DNA of 64,000 nt from Arcobacter acticola (lineage in GTDB: Bacteria; Campylobacterota; Campylobacteria; Campylobacterales; Arcobacteraceae). The notes under the pieces are model-generated. The model was not told the origin of the DNA and ran no database searches. It worked only from the letters and a program-made list of their open reading frames with translations. The DNA is taken from the NCBI RefSeq assembly GCF_013177675.1, contig NZ_CP042652.1, positions 1,178,001 through 1,242,000 on the forward strand, in the 5' to 3' direction. A program made the translations under genes and the position numbers. Positions 30,301 to 36,592 of the stretch are shown here, piece by piece. The first letter of the stretch is position 1; every line of letters begins with the position of its first letter.

Positions 30301-33300
30301 TACTACTATAGCTACTGATGGTGAATATAAATTTGTTTTTGTTTCAGGTTCTTGGGATGCAACAGGTGGAAAAGCTTTAGGCGCTCAACTTTATATAGAT
30401 GATGTAAAAGTTACTCAATCTAATCCATCATCTGGATTGGGTTCTGATGTTTTAGAAAAAATAGCACAAAAAGTTACTTATCAAAATAGTTCAGATTTAA
30501 GTGCTTCAAATGGAATTATAAATAAAACAGTTACAGTTACAGCTTCTTCTGGAGATATTACACCTATTGTTCATAGTTCAACAAAAGCATTAAATATTCG
30601 AGAAGTAAATGATTCTGTAACTTTAATATCATCGGTTTCAAATATCTATTATACAGATACAGATGGAGTTGATAATTTCTCTAATACAACAGGAAAATTA
30701 AGTGCAACAGATGCAGATAGTGCAACAGTATTTACTTATGGAATAGATAGTTCTACTTCAAATGGTGATGGAACAGTTACTAAAGTAGGAAGTTATGGAA
30801 CTTTAACTCTTGATAGTTCAACAGGAGAATATACATTTACTCCAGATTCTGATGTTATAAATGCTTTATCTTCAAATGTGAATGAAACATTTACATTTAG
30901 TGTAAATGATGGAAGTGGTTCTACTGATTCAAAAGTTTTAACTATAAATATTGAATCAGTTAATGATGCACCACTTTTAGGTGGAGTAACTTCAACTCCA
31001 ACATTTACAGAAAATGGAACAGCTGTTTTAGTTGATCCTACAATTACTATAACAGATTTAGAAGGTACAAGTTACGATAGTGGATATGTTGCATTTAAAA
31101 CTTCACAAAATGGACAAGTAGAAGATACTTTATCAATATTAAATATTGGTGGAATTAGTGTAAGTGGAAACAATGTAAATTATGGTGGAGTTACAATTGG
31201 AACTATTGATTCTATTTATGATGGACAAAATGGAAAAGAATTAAGAATAAATCTAAATTCAAATGCTTATTCATCACAAGTTCAAGCTTTAGCAAGAGCT
31301 ATTGCCTTTTCAAATCCAACAGATGATTTAAGTTCAAGTGCTAGAACTATCGAAATAAAAATAAATGATGGTGGAAATGGTGGTGATACAACTGCTAGAT
31401 ATAGTATAAAAGAAGCTACTGTAAATATTCAAACAATAAATGATTTAGCACAAATCAATTTAGGAAATGAGAGTTTAGTTGTAGAAAAATCTATTTTTGC
31501 AAATCCAAATGGTGATTTAGACTTAGGTTCAATGATAAGTTTTGCTGATTTAGATGGAGATACTCTAACAGTAGTAATTGAAACAACTAATTATGGTTTA
31601 ATAAATGTAAATGATTCAGTATCAAATGGTTTAAATTCTTCTCAAATAAGTGGGAATAATTCAAGAGTTGTTACATTAAAAGGAACAATTGAACAAATCA
31701 ATAATACTTTAGCTGCAAGTAATGGTGCTTCATATACTGCTAGTGGAGGTAATGATTATATTACTCCTGGAGCTGATTATTTAAAAGTAACTGCAACAGA
31801 TGAGTTAGGTGGAGTTTCAACTTCTCAAAAACTAGTTATGGTATTACCTGCTATTCCAAATGCTTACAGCGATAATATAATTGCAAAAGAAGATAATAAT
31901 GCTATTGTAGATATATCAAGTTTAACTTCAGATATAAATGATAATGCTGGAACATATATCTTTGGAACAGGAAGTGCTGATATAACAGATGTAAATGGAA
32001 ATATTACAAGTTCTGGAAATATTACAGCTTTTGAACCAGATAAAATTGTTTTCTCTTCTTATGATATAGATGGAGATAATAATCCATTTACTCAAAGTCC
32101 AATAGGGTATCAGTTAGCTAATGGTAAATTAATATTAGATAATGATCAAATTTTAGGTACAGATTTTGCTAAGTTTACATTTATTCCAAATGAAAATTGG
32201 TCTGGAGTTGAAACTTTTGTATATCAATATACATCAGGTGATGATAAAGTAAGTAATATTGCTCAAGTTTCTATTTATGTAATTGCTGTAAATGACGCTC
32301 CTATTGTAACTGTAAGTAATAGTGAAACAATTAATGAAGATTCATCAATTGTATTTAAAAATACAAATGCAATAACTTTAGCTGATGTTGATATTGTAAA
32401 TCCTAATCAAATGCTAGATTTAACTTTAAGTGTAGAAAATGGAAAATTAGAACTTGCTCAAAATAGTGGATTAACTATACTTGAAGGAAGTGATAATTCA
32501 TCAAAAATTAAAGTTCAAGGAAGTTTATCAGATTTACAAGATGCTATAGATGGACTAAAATATACATCAAATCAAGATTATAATGGTACAGATGCCTTAA
32601 TCGTGAAATTAAATGATAATGGTAACATAGGTGAGGGTGGTATTTTAGAAAGTGAACAAACTATAAATATTACAATAAATGCTGTGAATGATGCTCCTGT
32701 ATTTACAAGTCAAGTTGATGATGTAGTAGAGGGTGTAATAATTAATGGTGTATTACCAGCAAGTGATGTTGATAGTAGTTCTTTAGCATTTAGTATTGAA
32801 GGAAATCTTCCTACAGGATTTGTATTAAATAGGGATGGTTCATATACTTTTGATTCTTCAAGTTATAACCACCTTGGTGCTGGTGAAACTCAAACTATAA
32901 TTGTTCCAGTTTCTGTAACAGATATTGAAGGTTTAAAAACTACTGCAAATTTCTCTATTACAATCACAGGATCAAATGATGCACCAATTATCCAAGTAGT
33001 AAATGTAACAGCAAGTATTATAGAAGGTTCAAAACTAACTGATAATGGAAGTATTACATTCACAGACTTAGATTTAACAGATAGAGCAAAAGCAGTAGAA
33101 GTTACAAAATCAGTAACAGCATTAGCTCAAAATGGAACCAATGCTTTAGTATTAAGCCAAACTCAACAACAAGATATTGAAGCAGCCTTTACAATTAATA
33201 ATACGTCAACTAATACAAATAATGGTGAAGTAACTTGGGATTACACAATTTCAGAAAATAAATTAGACTTCTTGGGTCAAGGTGAAACTGTAACAGCAAC

Positions 33301-35224
33301 ATTTACAATAACAGTAACAGATGATGAAGGAGCTACTGATACACAAGATGTAACAGTAACAATCACAGGATCAAATGATGCACCAATTATCCAAGTAGTA
33401 GATGTAACAGCAAGTATTATAGAAGGTTCAAAACTAACTGATAATGGAAGTATTACATTCACAGACCTAGATTTAACAGACAGAGCACTAGCAACAGAAG
33501 TTACAAAATCAGTAACAGCTTTAGCTCAAAATGGAACTAATGCTTTAGTATTAACTCAAACACAACAACAAGATATTGAAGCAGCCTTTACAATTAATAA
33601 TACGTCAACTAATACAAATAATGGTGAAGTAACTTGGGATTACACAATTTCAGAAAATAAATTAGACTTCTTGGGTCAAGGTGAAACTGTAACAGCAACA
33701 TTTACAATAACAGTAACAGATGATGAAGGAGCTACTGATACACAAGATGTAACAGTAACAATCACAGGATCAAATGATGCACCAATTATCCAAGTAGTAG
33801 ATGTAACAGCAAGTATTATAGAAGGTTCAAAACTAACTGATAATGGAAGTATTACATTCACAGACCTAGATTTAACAGACAGAGCACTAGCAACAGAAGT
33901 TACAAAATCAGTAACAGCTTTAGCTCAAAATGGAACTAATGCTTTAGTATTAACTCAAACACAACAACAAGATATAGAAGATGCCTTTACAATTAATAAT
34001 ACGTCAACTAATATAAATGATGGTAAAGTAACTTGGGATTATACAATTGCAGAAAGTAAACTTGATTTCTTAGGTCAAGGTGAAACTGTAACTGCAACCT
34101 TTACAATTACTGTAACAGATGATGAAGGAGCTACTGATACACAAGATGTAACAGTAACAATCACAGGATCAAATGATGCACCAACAGTTTCTTTTGAAAA
34201 TGTAGATGATAGAACTTCATTTGGTGAAGATTTTACAAAAGATATTGCTTCTTTATTTAGTGATAAAGACTTAACAAATGTATTTACATATGAAGCTATA
34301 AATCTTCCAAGAGGTTTAGTAATAGATTCAAGTACAGGAGTTATTTCAGGTGCTGCAGTTGAATCTGGAATTTTTGAAATTACGTTAATAGGAAAAGATT
34401 CAGGAAATCCGAGTTTAAGTATTTCTAGAACATTTAGTTTATTGGTTATTGCACCTGCTCAACCTGAAAGTATAGTAGTTGTAAATACTCCTAATATAGG
34501 AGATTCTAATACTAATAACAATGATATTATATTAAATAATTTCAATGATAATGGACAAAATAATTTGGGTGTATTAAATTATAGTTCTTTTGAGGGAGTT
34601 TCGTCAGATACAGGAGTAGGATTTTTAAGTAATGTAACTAATACAAATGATGGTTTAGCACAAAATAATGGATTATCAAATAATCAAACTGAACAAGCTG
34701 CATCAAATAATGTAAATGGAACAAACTCAACAAATACAAATAATGATAACAAAGGTTTAATTCAAGCAGATGTTGATTTAAATGTTTTAACAAATGGACA
34801 AATTGTATTTAATCAAGGAAATCAAGATGCTTTTTCAATTGTTGGAATTACAATTGAAGATATAAAAATTGAAAACACTAATTTAAATATAAAAGTAGTA
34901 AATTTAAATCTTTCTCAAAATTTTATTGTTACTCAAATTGATGGTTCGGCATTACCTCAAGGATTGTCTTTTGATCCAAGAACAGGTAGTATTTCAGGAA
35001 TAATCCCAGAAGATTTAGATAAATTAGAGATAAGTATAAAGGCTATAAATTCAGATGGAACTACAAGAATTTTAAATCTAAAACTTGATTTAAAAGAGTT
35101 GAAAAAATCTCAAGGAAATCAAGCTGATGCGGATGAAAAATATATTGGTTTAAAAGAGCAAATAGCCTTAGAAAATCAAAGACTTGATGGTTATGGATCT
35201 TATCTTACAAAATTGTTTGCCTAA
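21341..35224 (+). CDS. Giant LEPR-XLL/DUF4347 cadherin-like surface protein
   Basis: A 4,627-residue protein rich in Asn, Thr, Ser and Asp. It starts with a LEPR-XLL motif (LEQRILFDGAA, residues 14-24), then DUF4347 (about 68-225) with LSHG (His124) and YGCN (Cys167). Next come many cadherin-like repeats ending VNDAP, two jelly-roll-like inserts (about 345-530 and 2805-3025), TSP3-type Asp-rich calcium repeats (about 835-860, 1028-1090), two C-type lectin domains (about 1240-1373 and 1866-2030, each with EPN and WND), a LamG domain (about 1405-1573), three near-identical VCBS repeats (3874-4272) and two C-terminal putative-Ig domains. No RTX nonapeptides and no Sec signal peptide. Probably a secreted adhesin exported by the neighbouring genes. 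Confidence 0.88.
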   Translation: MKIKKIKKPIISALEQRILFDGAAVATVVDVLDNSSFPSNETTATSNDVTSNNAENTVHEAQAVQGFERDRREVAFVDATVSDYQTLVDGVGEGVEVYLVSSLDDINSILKNEINIDAIHILSHGTTGEITVGNDVLNGNTLDDNALLLETMKNSLSENGDILLYGCNVASDGSGQEFINTLAEITQADVAASDDVTGSVTLGGDWDLEVSTGTIDTEFISVNAYKSELGTPSITNLNNRTYIEQSSPSIIDSSVTISNGISYDGKYIEYSITGSKSTETLALTNAANVNASGAISFVGSSVYLGNGSSTENIGSIDSTYNGLNGQKLRINFVSAFTNPSFETGAITGWTAMNQMINLGVTSIAGFTSNDTSTYTDNQNSGGNDNDVPSRASYNTQISTVTTSNGSYSLELSSSMTTLNGYDVVHGPAVYSNNFEASAGDVIYFDWRAYAGGDDFDAFGYIVNVTTGAQIEVLDATGGSNTEWTTKATTISTAGTYKFVFVNGTYDASGGKAAGGKLYIDNVRVFGNKVTDAVVSNISNQIAYSNSSDAPDATRTYNITAVNSSNLSSTASSTIYITAVNDAPIGSNKTITTNEDISKLLVSSDFGFSDVDGDSLSGIKITSLATKGTLEYFNGSIWQNVTSNQLITKANIDSGYLRFNPTLNENGTNYASFGFKVNDGTVDSTNTYTITYNVTSVNDAPTIESTILTDYNSTTAVATIISPSLVLDDVDNATLSSATISISNGFIAGDILSFTNNNATTYGNIVANYNSSTGVLTLTSSGNTATKAQFQLALRNVTYHSSSSNLSDGSRTISWIVNDGAANSLTDTSTINIFSDFDNDGVKDSNDIDDDNDGILDINESTENFQWAGGYSISGNTATGNIDGIGFTYTLTNLDQTALNIATTSSMFSHSTFPSEYNVPNSNPTIRNDLASINTLDFSSTILNPVLSFSSIGNPSTPVQIQFYNDIEILFSTATGGGSISYDPITRILTGAEGFAVIKIAGEFNQIKFDYLSNETYVNFAFGADVRQDVDTDGDGLVDRLDTDSDNDGVLDNVEAQVAGGFGVSNPKTLSGYIAPLGTDVDMDGLDDAYDADTSSASKTLASVSNGLTPIDSNSNVTADYLVDEAPVLTVGNLASHDGTTTSSEIIAPALTLFDVENHNISQAKIQINNFVSGDTLSFTNDSSTMGSITSSYNSSTGILTLSGTATVSQYEAALKSVKFSKVNSDTTDRSFSFTVGSAIPYSGNGHYYEVAYFTSGKTWDQAKAFAQTQTLYGMQGYLATITSADENAFILSKLPSDAWIGGSDAAVEGTWKWVTGPEAGQTMSYTNWNSGEPNNSGNEDAAEFYATGSNPGKWNDLPSSSTTLQYAIIEYGGMPTDTTVPVISATATMIVNDAPTISVSSNPYAVDLDGTNDYLTTNSSILNDISKYTVSFWINPDSLTSNIPIRSLVGQNDAFEIFIKNGNTLTFWNSISGGVDYGLSGILSTGNWTHLAITGDSVKGEVKIYANGVLKTTLTHATSANYGNSTYNVTVGGYVQDSTNGGFFDGKLDEISIWNEVKTAQEISTLQTARLTGEETGLLAYWSMDEGTGNSVENKVSGSDVNTNLTLTNGTTWVNSTLNVITTYTEHDAPIIISPSVTIGDTDSSTIESATISISSNFVLGDTLSFINDDSSKYGNITASYDSSTGVLTLSSSGSTATMQQWKDALENAKFSISSSTDVVNSATKTISWKVNDGSLDSLIDTSSINVQGFGKMPYIYGTDKATVNEDSSVSLSGFTVGDDDTTILTVSVVSQHGDLSLGTTTGITGYSSATKTLEITGTSADLQNALNSMVYTPDANYNGLDELVIKASDDSGKSWSDYYVSRTGLFYNPTNQHYYEFVSTPLTWDAAKTAAESRTYLGLGGYLATVTSSAENALIASKLGGNGWMGASDATQTWTRADGTTFTTSEGNWTWISGPEAGTKFWQDETRELGRTESVQGYTVNGMYANFASGEPNNYGGDEDVAHFYSNNGTWNDYPNSMNLGYVVEYGGLSTDISSKPAAAKLEITVVSVNDLPVNNNVPSSVTTNEDTSIVFSSANSNAITITDIDATTVTTTLSIGSGKGTLNVIEGNATTITNNGTTTVQITGTVEQVNSALDGLVYNPTSNANGNAYTTLTISTNDGFATDLDFVTINVTAVDDLPVANSMAATVGVGSAQLFSYFQSNFFDVDNDAPVAIKLTSAPDKGQFEHWNGTSWEIVSNITPSTPLIVAMSEMNDYRFNALSESNTSTTVQWQVKTAGNTSDTGWSNTATGTISILSYSDNTTPSVSITYPTGTTTGTPTTQIVEAPDSSNPTSSVETTTSNNVISINEDTQTATITLTYSDGVTPAQFMQGIMTSSNTRLIDFSDSSTFEMTQSVVNNVGTITLILKPKADMYGDTLITLGAFDGQKTSQETFTLRVNSVNEQAIVDNFTRTIDEDTSFSFATINPADIYHDANDVNNNTNVTAVDYNSQMAIIQDAMMNPSDTSKQLAKATAITTLVDANYFPQSFIIDTLPTNGDLYLDGTKIVANNYVVAIADLEKLVYQPDSNYFGTDNFTWHALDKERLASVIKTATFTVNPINDAPVITSPSTIQIVDTTGASINGTITNTLVANDVDNTSLTYKIDSGAGAFVETMVGTYGTLVINSTTGDYEFIPNQSAITALDSDTTETFTLNVSDGVLFDTTTLTINITAAPEATSIYREQADATLILTDTSINTQESYGGGSIEFDLNDPQLTETLDIQKVLSADITADAVSIVGNSVYLGNGTTASVIGQIDSVYNGENGQKLKINFSVDFANGNFNSLNNSVGLLSSTVNEVITIDGWNIVNGRVNLGVDTIAGLATPEDTTNPGRVISAADKDGDILRRGTFYTYVNDDDGSLGDDNSIKLNSSLTSTNGYAIVRGPYIYSDSAVSLKVGDSVQFDWKAEGGADAYDVFGYIVDVNNPSNYQIILNQTGANARATTAWATVSTTIATDGEYKFVFVSGSWDATGGKALGAQLYIDDVKVTQSNPSSGLGSDVLEKIAQKVTYQNSSDLSASNGIINKTVTVTASSGDITPIVHSSTKALNIREVNDSVTLISSVSNIYYTDTDGVDNFSNTTGKLSATDADSATVFTYGIDSSTSNGDGTVTKVGSYGTLTLDSSTGEYTFTPDSDVINALSSNVNETFTFSVNDGSGSTDSKVLTINIESVNDAPLLGGVTSTPTFTENGTAVLVDPTITITDLEGTSYDSGYVAFKTSQNGQVEDTLSILNIGGISVSGNNVNYGGVTIGTIDSIYDGQNGKELRINLNSNAYSSQVQALARAIAFSNPTDDLSSSARTIEIKINDGGNGGDTTARYSIKEATVNIQTINDLAQINLGNESLVVEKSIFANPNGDLDLGSMISFADLDGDTLTVVIETTNYGLINVNDSVSNGLNSSQISGNNSRVVTLKGTIEQINNTLAASNGASYTASGGNDYITPGADYLKVTATDELGGVSTSQKLVMVLPAIPNAYSDNIIAKEDNNAIVDISSLTSDINDNAGTYIFGTGSADITDVNGNITSSGNITAFEPDKIVFSSYDIDGDNNPFTQSPIGYQLANGKLILDNDQILGTDFAKFTFIPNENWSGVETFVYQYTSGDDKVSNIAQVSIYVIAVNDAPIVTVSNSETINEDSSIVFKNTNAITLADVDIVNPNQMLDLTLSVENGKLELAQNSGLTILEGSDNSSKIKVQGSLSDLQDAIDGLKYTSNQDYNGTDALIVKLNDNGNIGEGGILESEQTINITINAVNDAPVFTSQVDDVVEGVIINGVLPASDVDSSSLAFSIEGNLPTGFVLNRDGSYTFDSSSYNHLGAGETQTIIVPVSVTDIEGLKTTANFSITITGSNDAPIIQVVNVTASIIEGSKLTDNGSITFTDLDLTDRAKAVEVTKSVTALAQNGTNALVLSQTQQQDIEAAFTINNTSTNTNNGEVTWDYTISENKLDFLGQGETVTATFTITVTDDEGATDTQDVTVTITGSNDAPIIQVVDVTASIIEGSKLTDNGSITFTDLDLTDRALATEVTKSVTALAQNGTNALVLTQTQQQDIEAAFTINNTSTNTNNGEVTWDYTISENKLDFLGQGETVTATFTITVTDDEGATDTQDVTVTITGSNDAPIIQVVDVTASIIEGSKLTDNGSITFTDLDLTDRALATEVTKSVTALAQNGTNALVLTQTQQQDIEDAFTINNTSTNINDGKVTWDYTIAESKLDFLGQGETVTATFTITVTDDEGATDTQDVTVTITGSNDAPTVSFENVDDRTSFGEDFTKDIASLFSDKDLTNVFTYEAINLPRGLVIDSSTGVISGAAVESGIFEITLIGKDSGNPSLSISRTFSLLVIAPAQPESIVVVNTPNIGDSNTNNNDIILNNFNDNGQNNLGVLNYSSFEGVSSDTGVGFLSNVTNTNDGLAQNNGLSNNQTEQAASNNVNGTNSTNTNNDNKGLIQADVDLNVLTNGQIVFNQGNQDAFSIVGITIEDIKIENTNLNIKVVNLNLSQNFIVTQIDGSALPQGLSFDPRTGSISGIIPEDLDKLEISIKAINSDGTTRILNLKLDLKELKKSQGNQADADEKYIGLKEQIALENQRLDGYGSYLTKLFA
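32961..34157 (+). repeat. Three tandem 399-bp VCBS-repeat units
   Basis: The unit boundary word CAATCACAGGATCAAATGAT occurs at 32961, 33360, 33759 and 34158, exactly 399 bp apart, giving three 133-residue units. Units 1 and 2 are almost identical at DNA level; the end of unit 3 diverges. Such recent duplication allows copy-number change by recombination. Confidence 0.92.
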
Positions 35225-35245
35225 AAGTAAAGGGAAAAGTTAATA

Positions 35246-36592
35246 TTGGAATCAAATATCTCAAAACTTCTACAGTTAGAATATAACTGTAGAAATTGTG
35301 AAAGTATAAAAGAATTATATTTTCAAATAGTAAATGAAACAAGAAATATTGTTCCTTATTCTCAAGGAGTTTTATTAACAACTGATTTAAAAGGTAGGTA
35401 TAAAGTTGCATCAATATCTGATATTTCAGTTGTTGATTCTACTTCTCCTTATGTTCAGTGGATTGAAAATATTGTTGAGGATTTAAATTTAAATGAAAAA
35501 GCAAAAGATATTTTTATAGTAGATACAAAAAGTGATTTAAAAGAGATAAATTTTAAATCACTTTACGATTTTTCTCCAGAAAATATTTTATTTATACCCT
35601 TAAAAACTACTAAGGAAAATAGTGAAGTAAATTATATTTTATTACTTTCTCGTGAAGATAAATGGATGGATAATGATATTTTAATTCTAAAACATCTCTC
35701 TTCTTCATTATCATATTTTTTATTTGCGATGCGAAGTTATGGATTTTTCCAAATATTAAAAAAATTCTCTTTTAAAAATAAGTACTTTAAAATATCTATT
35801 GTTTTACTTATTGCTTCTATGTTTTTACCAGTTAGATTATCTGTTCTTGCACCACTTGAAGTTGATGCAAAAAATCCTTATGTTGTAACTTCCCCTTTAA
35901 ATGGTGTTATTGAAGAAGTGAAAGTTTTTCCAAATGATAAAATAAAAAAAGAACAATTAATAGTTCAATTCGATGATGTGGATTTTAATAATAACTATTT
36001 AGTTGCTAAAAGAACTTTGGATGTAACAAAAGCAGAACTTTTTAGTACAAAACAAAGCAGTTTTTTAGATCCAAAACAAAAAAGTCAAATTTCTCAGTTA
36101 GAAAATCAAGTTAAATTAAGAGAAGCCGAATTAGTTTTTGCAGAAGATCAATTAAATAAAACTAAAATTTATGCAAATGAAGATGGAATTGCAATAATAA
36201 ATAATCCAAATGATTGGAAAGGAAAACCTGTATCAACAGGTGAAAGAATTTTCTTAATTGCAAATCAAAATAATATTGAATTAAAAATTATGCTTCCTGT
36301 TAGTGATGCAATATTTTTAGAAGAAAATGCAATTGTGAAAGCTTTTTTTGATAATGATCCAACAAACTCTTGGAATGGAAAAATCAAATATATTTCCTAT
36401 AAACCTGAGCTTACAGAACAAAATATTTTATCTTATAAAATAATAGCAGATTTTAATGATATCAAAGAGAATGGTTATGTTCCATCTATTGGTTTAAGAG
36501 GTACTGCAAAGATTTATTCAAAAGAAGTTACCTTGTTTTTTTATTTATTTAGAAAACCAATTACATCTCTTAGACAATGGATAGGTTGGTAA
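35246..36592 (+). CDS. GAF-domain HlyD-like inner-membrane adaptor
   Basis: A 448-residue protein starting at TTG with AGGGAAAA upstream; no ATG start fits. Residues about 1-165 look like a GAF domain (NIVPYSQGVLL to FIPLKTTKENSEVNYILLLSRED, then DILILKHLSSSLSYFL), followed by a membrane helix (about 178-200) and a HlyD-type adaptor: first lipoyl half at NPYVVTSPLNGVIEEVKVFPNDKIKKEQ, a coiled coil about 245-305, second half at NKTKIYANEDGIAIINNP, then a beta barrel. The GAF part is cytoplasmic, so the adaptor may be gated by a ligand or by regulatory contact. Its stop overlaps the next start (TAATG). Confidence 0.82.
   Translation: MESNISKLLQLEYNCRNCESIKELYFQIVNETRNIVPYSQGVLLTTDLKGRYKVASISDISVVDSTSPYVQWIENIVEDLNLNEKAKDIFIVDTKSDLKEINFKSLYDFSPENILFIPLKTTKENSEVNYILLLSREDKWMDNDILILKHLSSSLSYFLFAMRSYGFFQILKKFSFKNKYFKISIVLLIASMFLPVRLSVLAPLEVDAKNPYVVTSPLNGVIEEVKVFPNDKIKKEQLIVQFDDVDFNNNYLVAKRTLDVTKAELFSTKQSSFLDPKQKSQISQLENQVKLREAELVFAEDQLNKTKIYANEDGIAIINNPNDWKGKPVSTGERIFLIANQNNIELKIMLPVSDAIFLEENAIVKAFFDNDPTNSWNGKIKYISYKPELTEQNILSYKIIADFNDIKENGYVPSIGLRGTAKIYSKEVTLFFYLFRKPITSLRQWIGW

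Noticed and set aside
33277-33861. Two identical 61-codon open frames on the minus strand inside the giant gene
   Set aside because: They are antisense shadows of two copies of the VCBS repeat; they share its 399-bp spacing and have no ribosome site.
32961-34157. Possible CRISPR-like periodic repeat
   Set aside because: The 399-bp period is in frame and encodes VCBS domains.
34158-35224. RTX/type I secretion signal at the C-terminus of the giant protein
   Set aside because: No GGxGxDxxx nonapeptides are present; the end is two Ig-like domains and a short charged helix.
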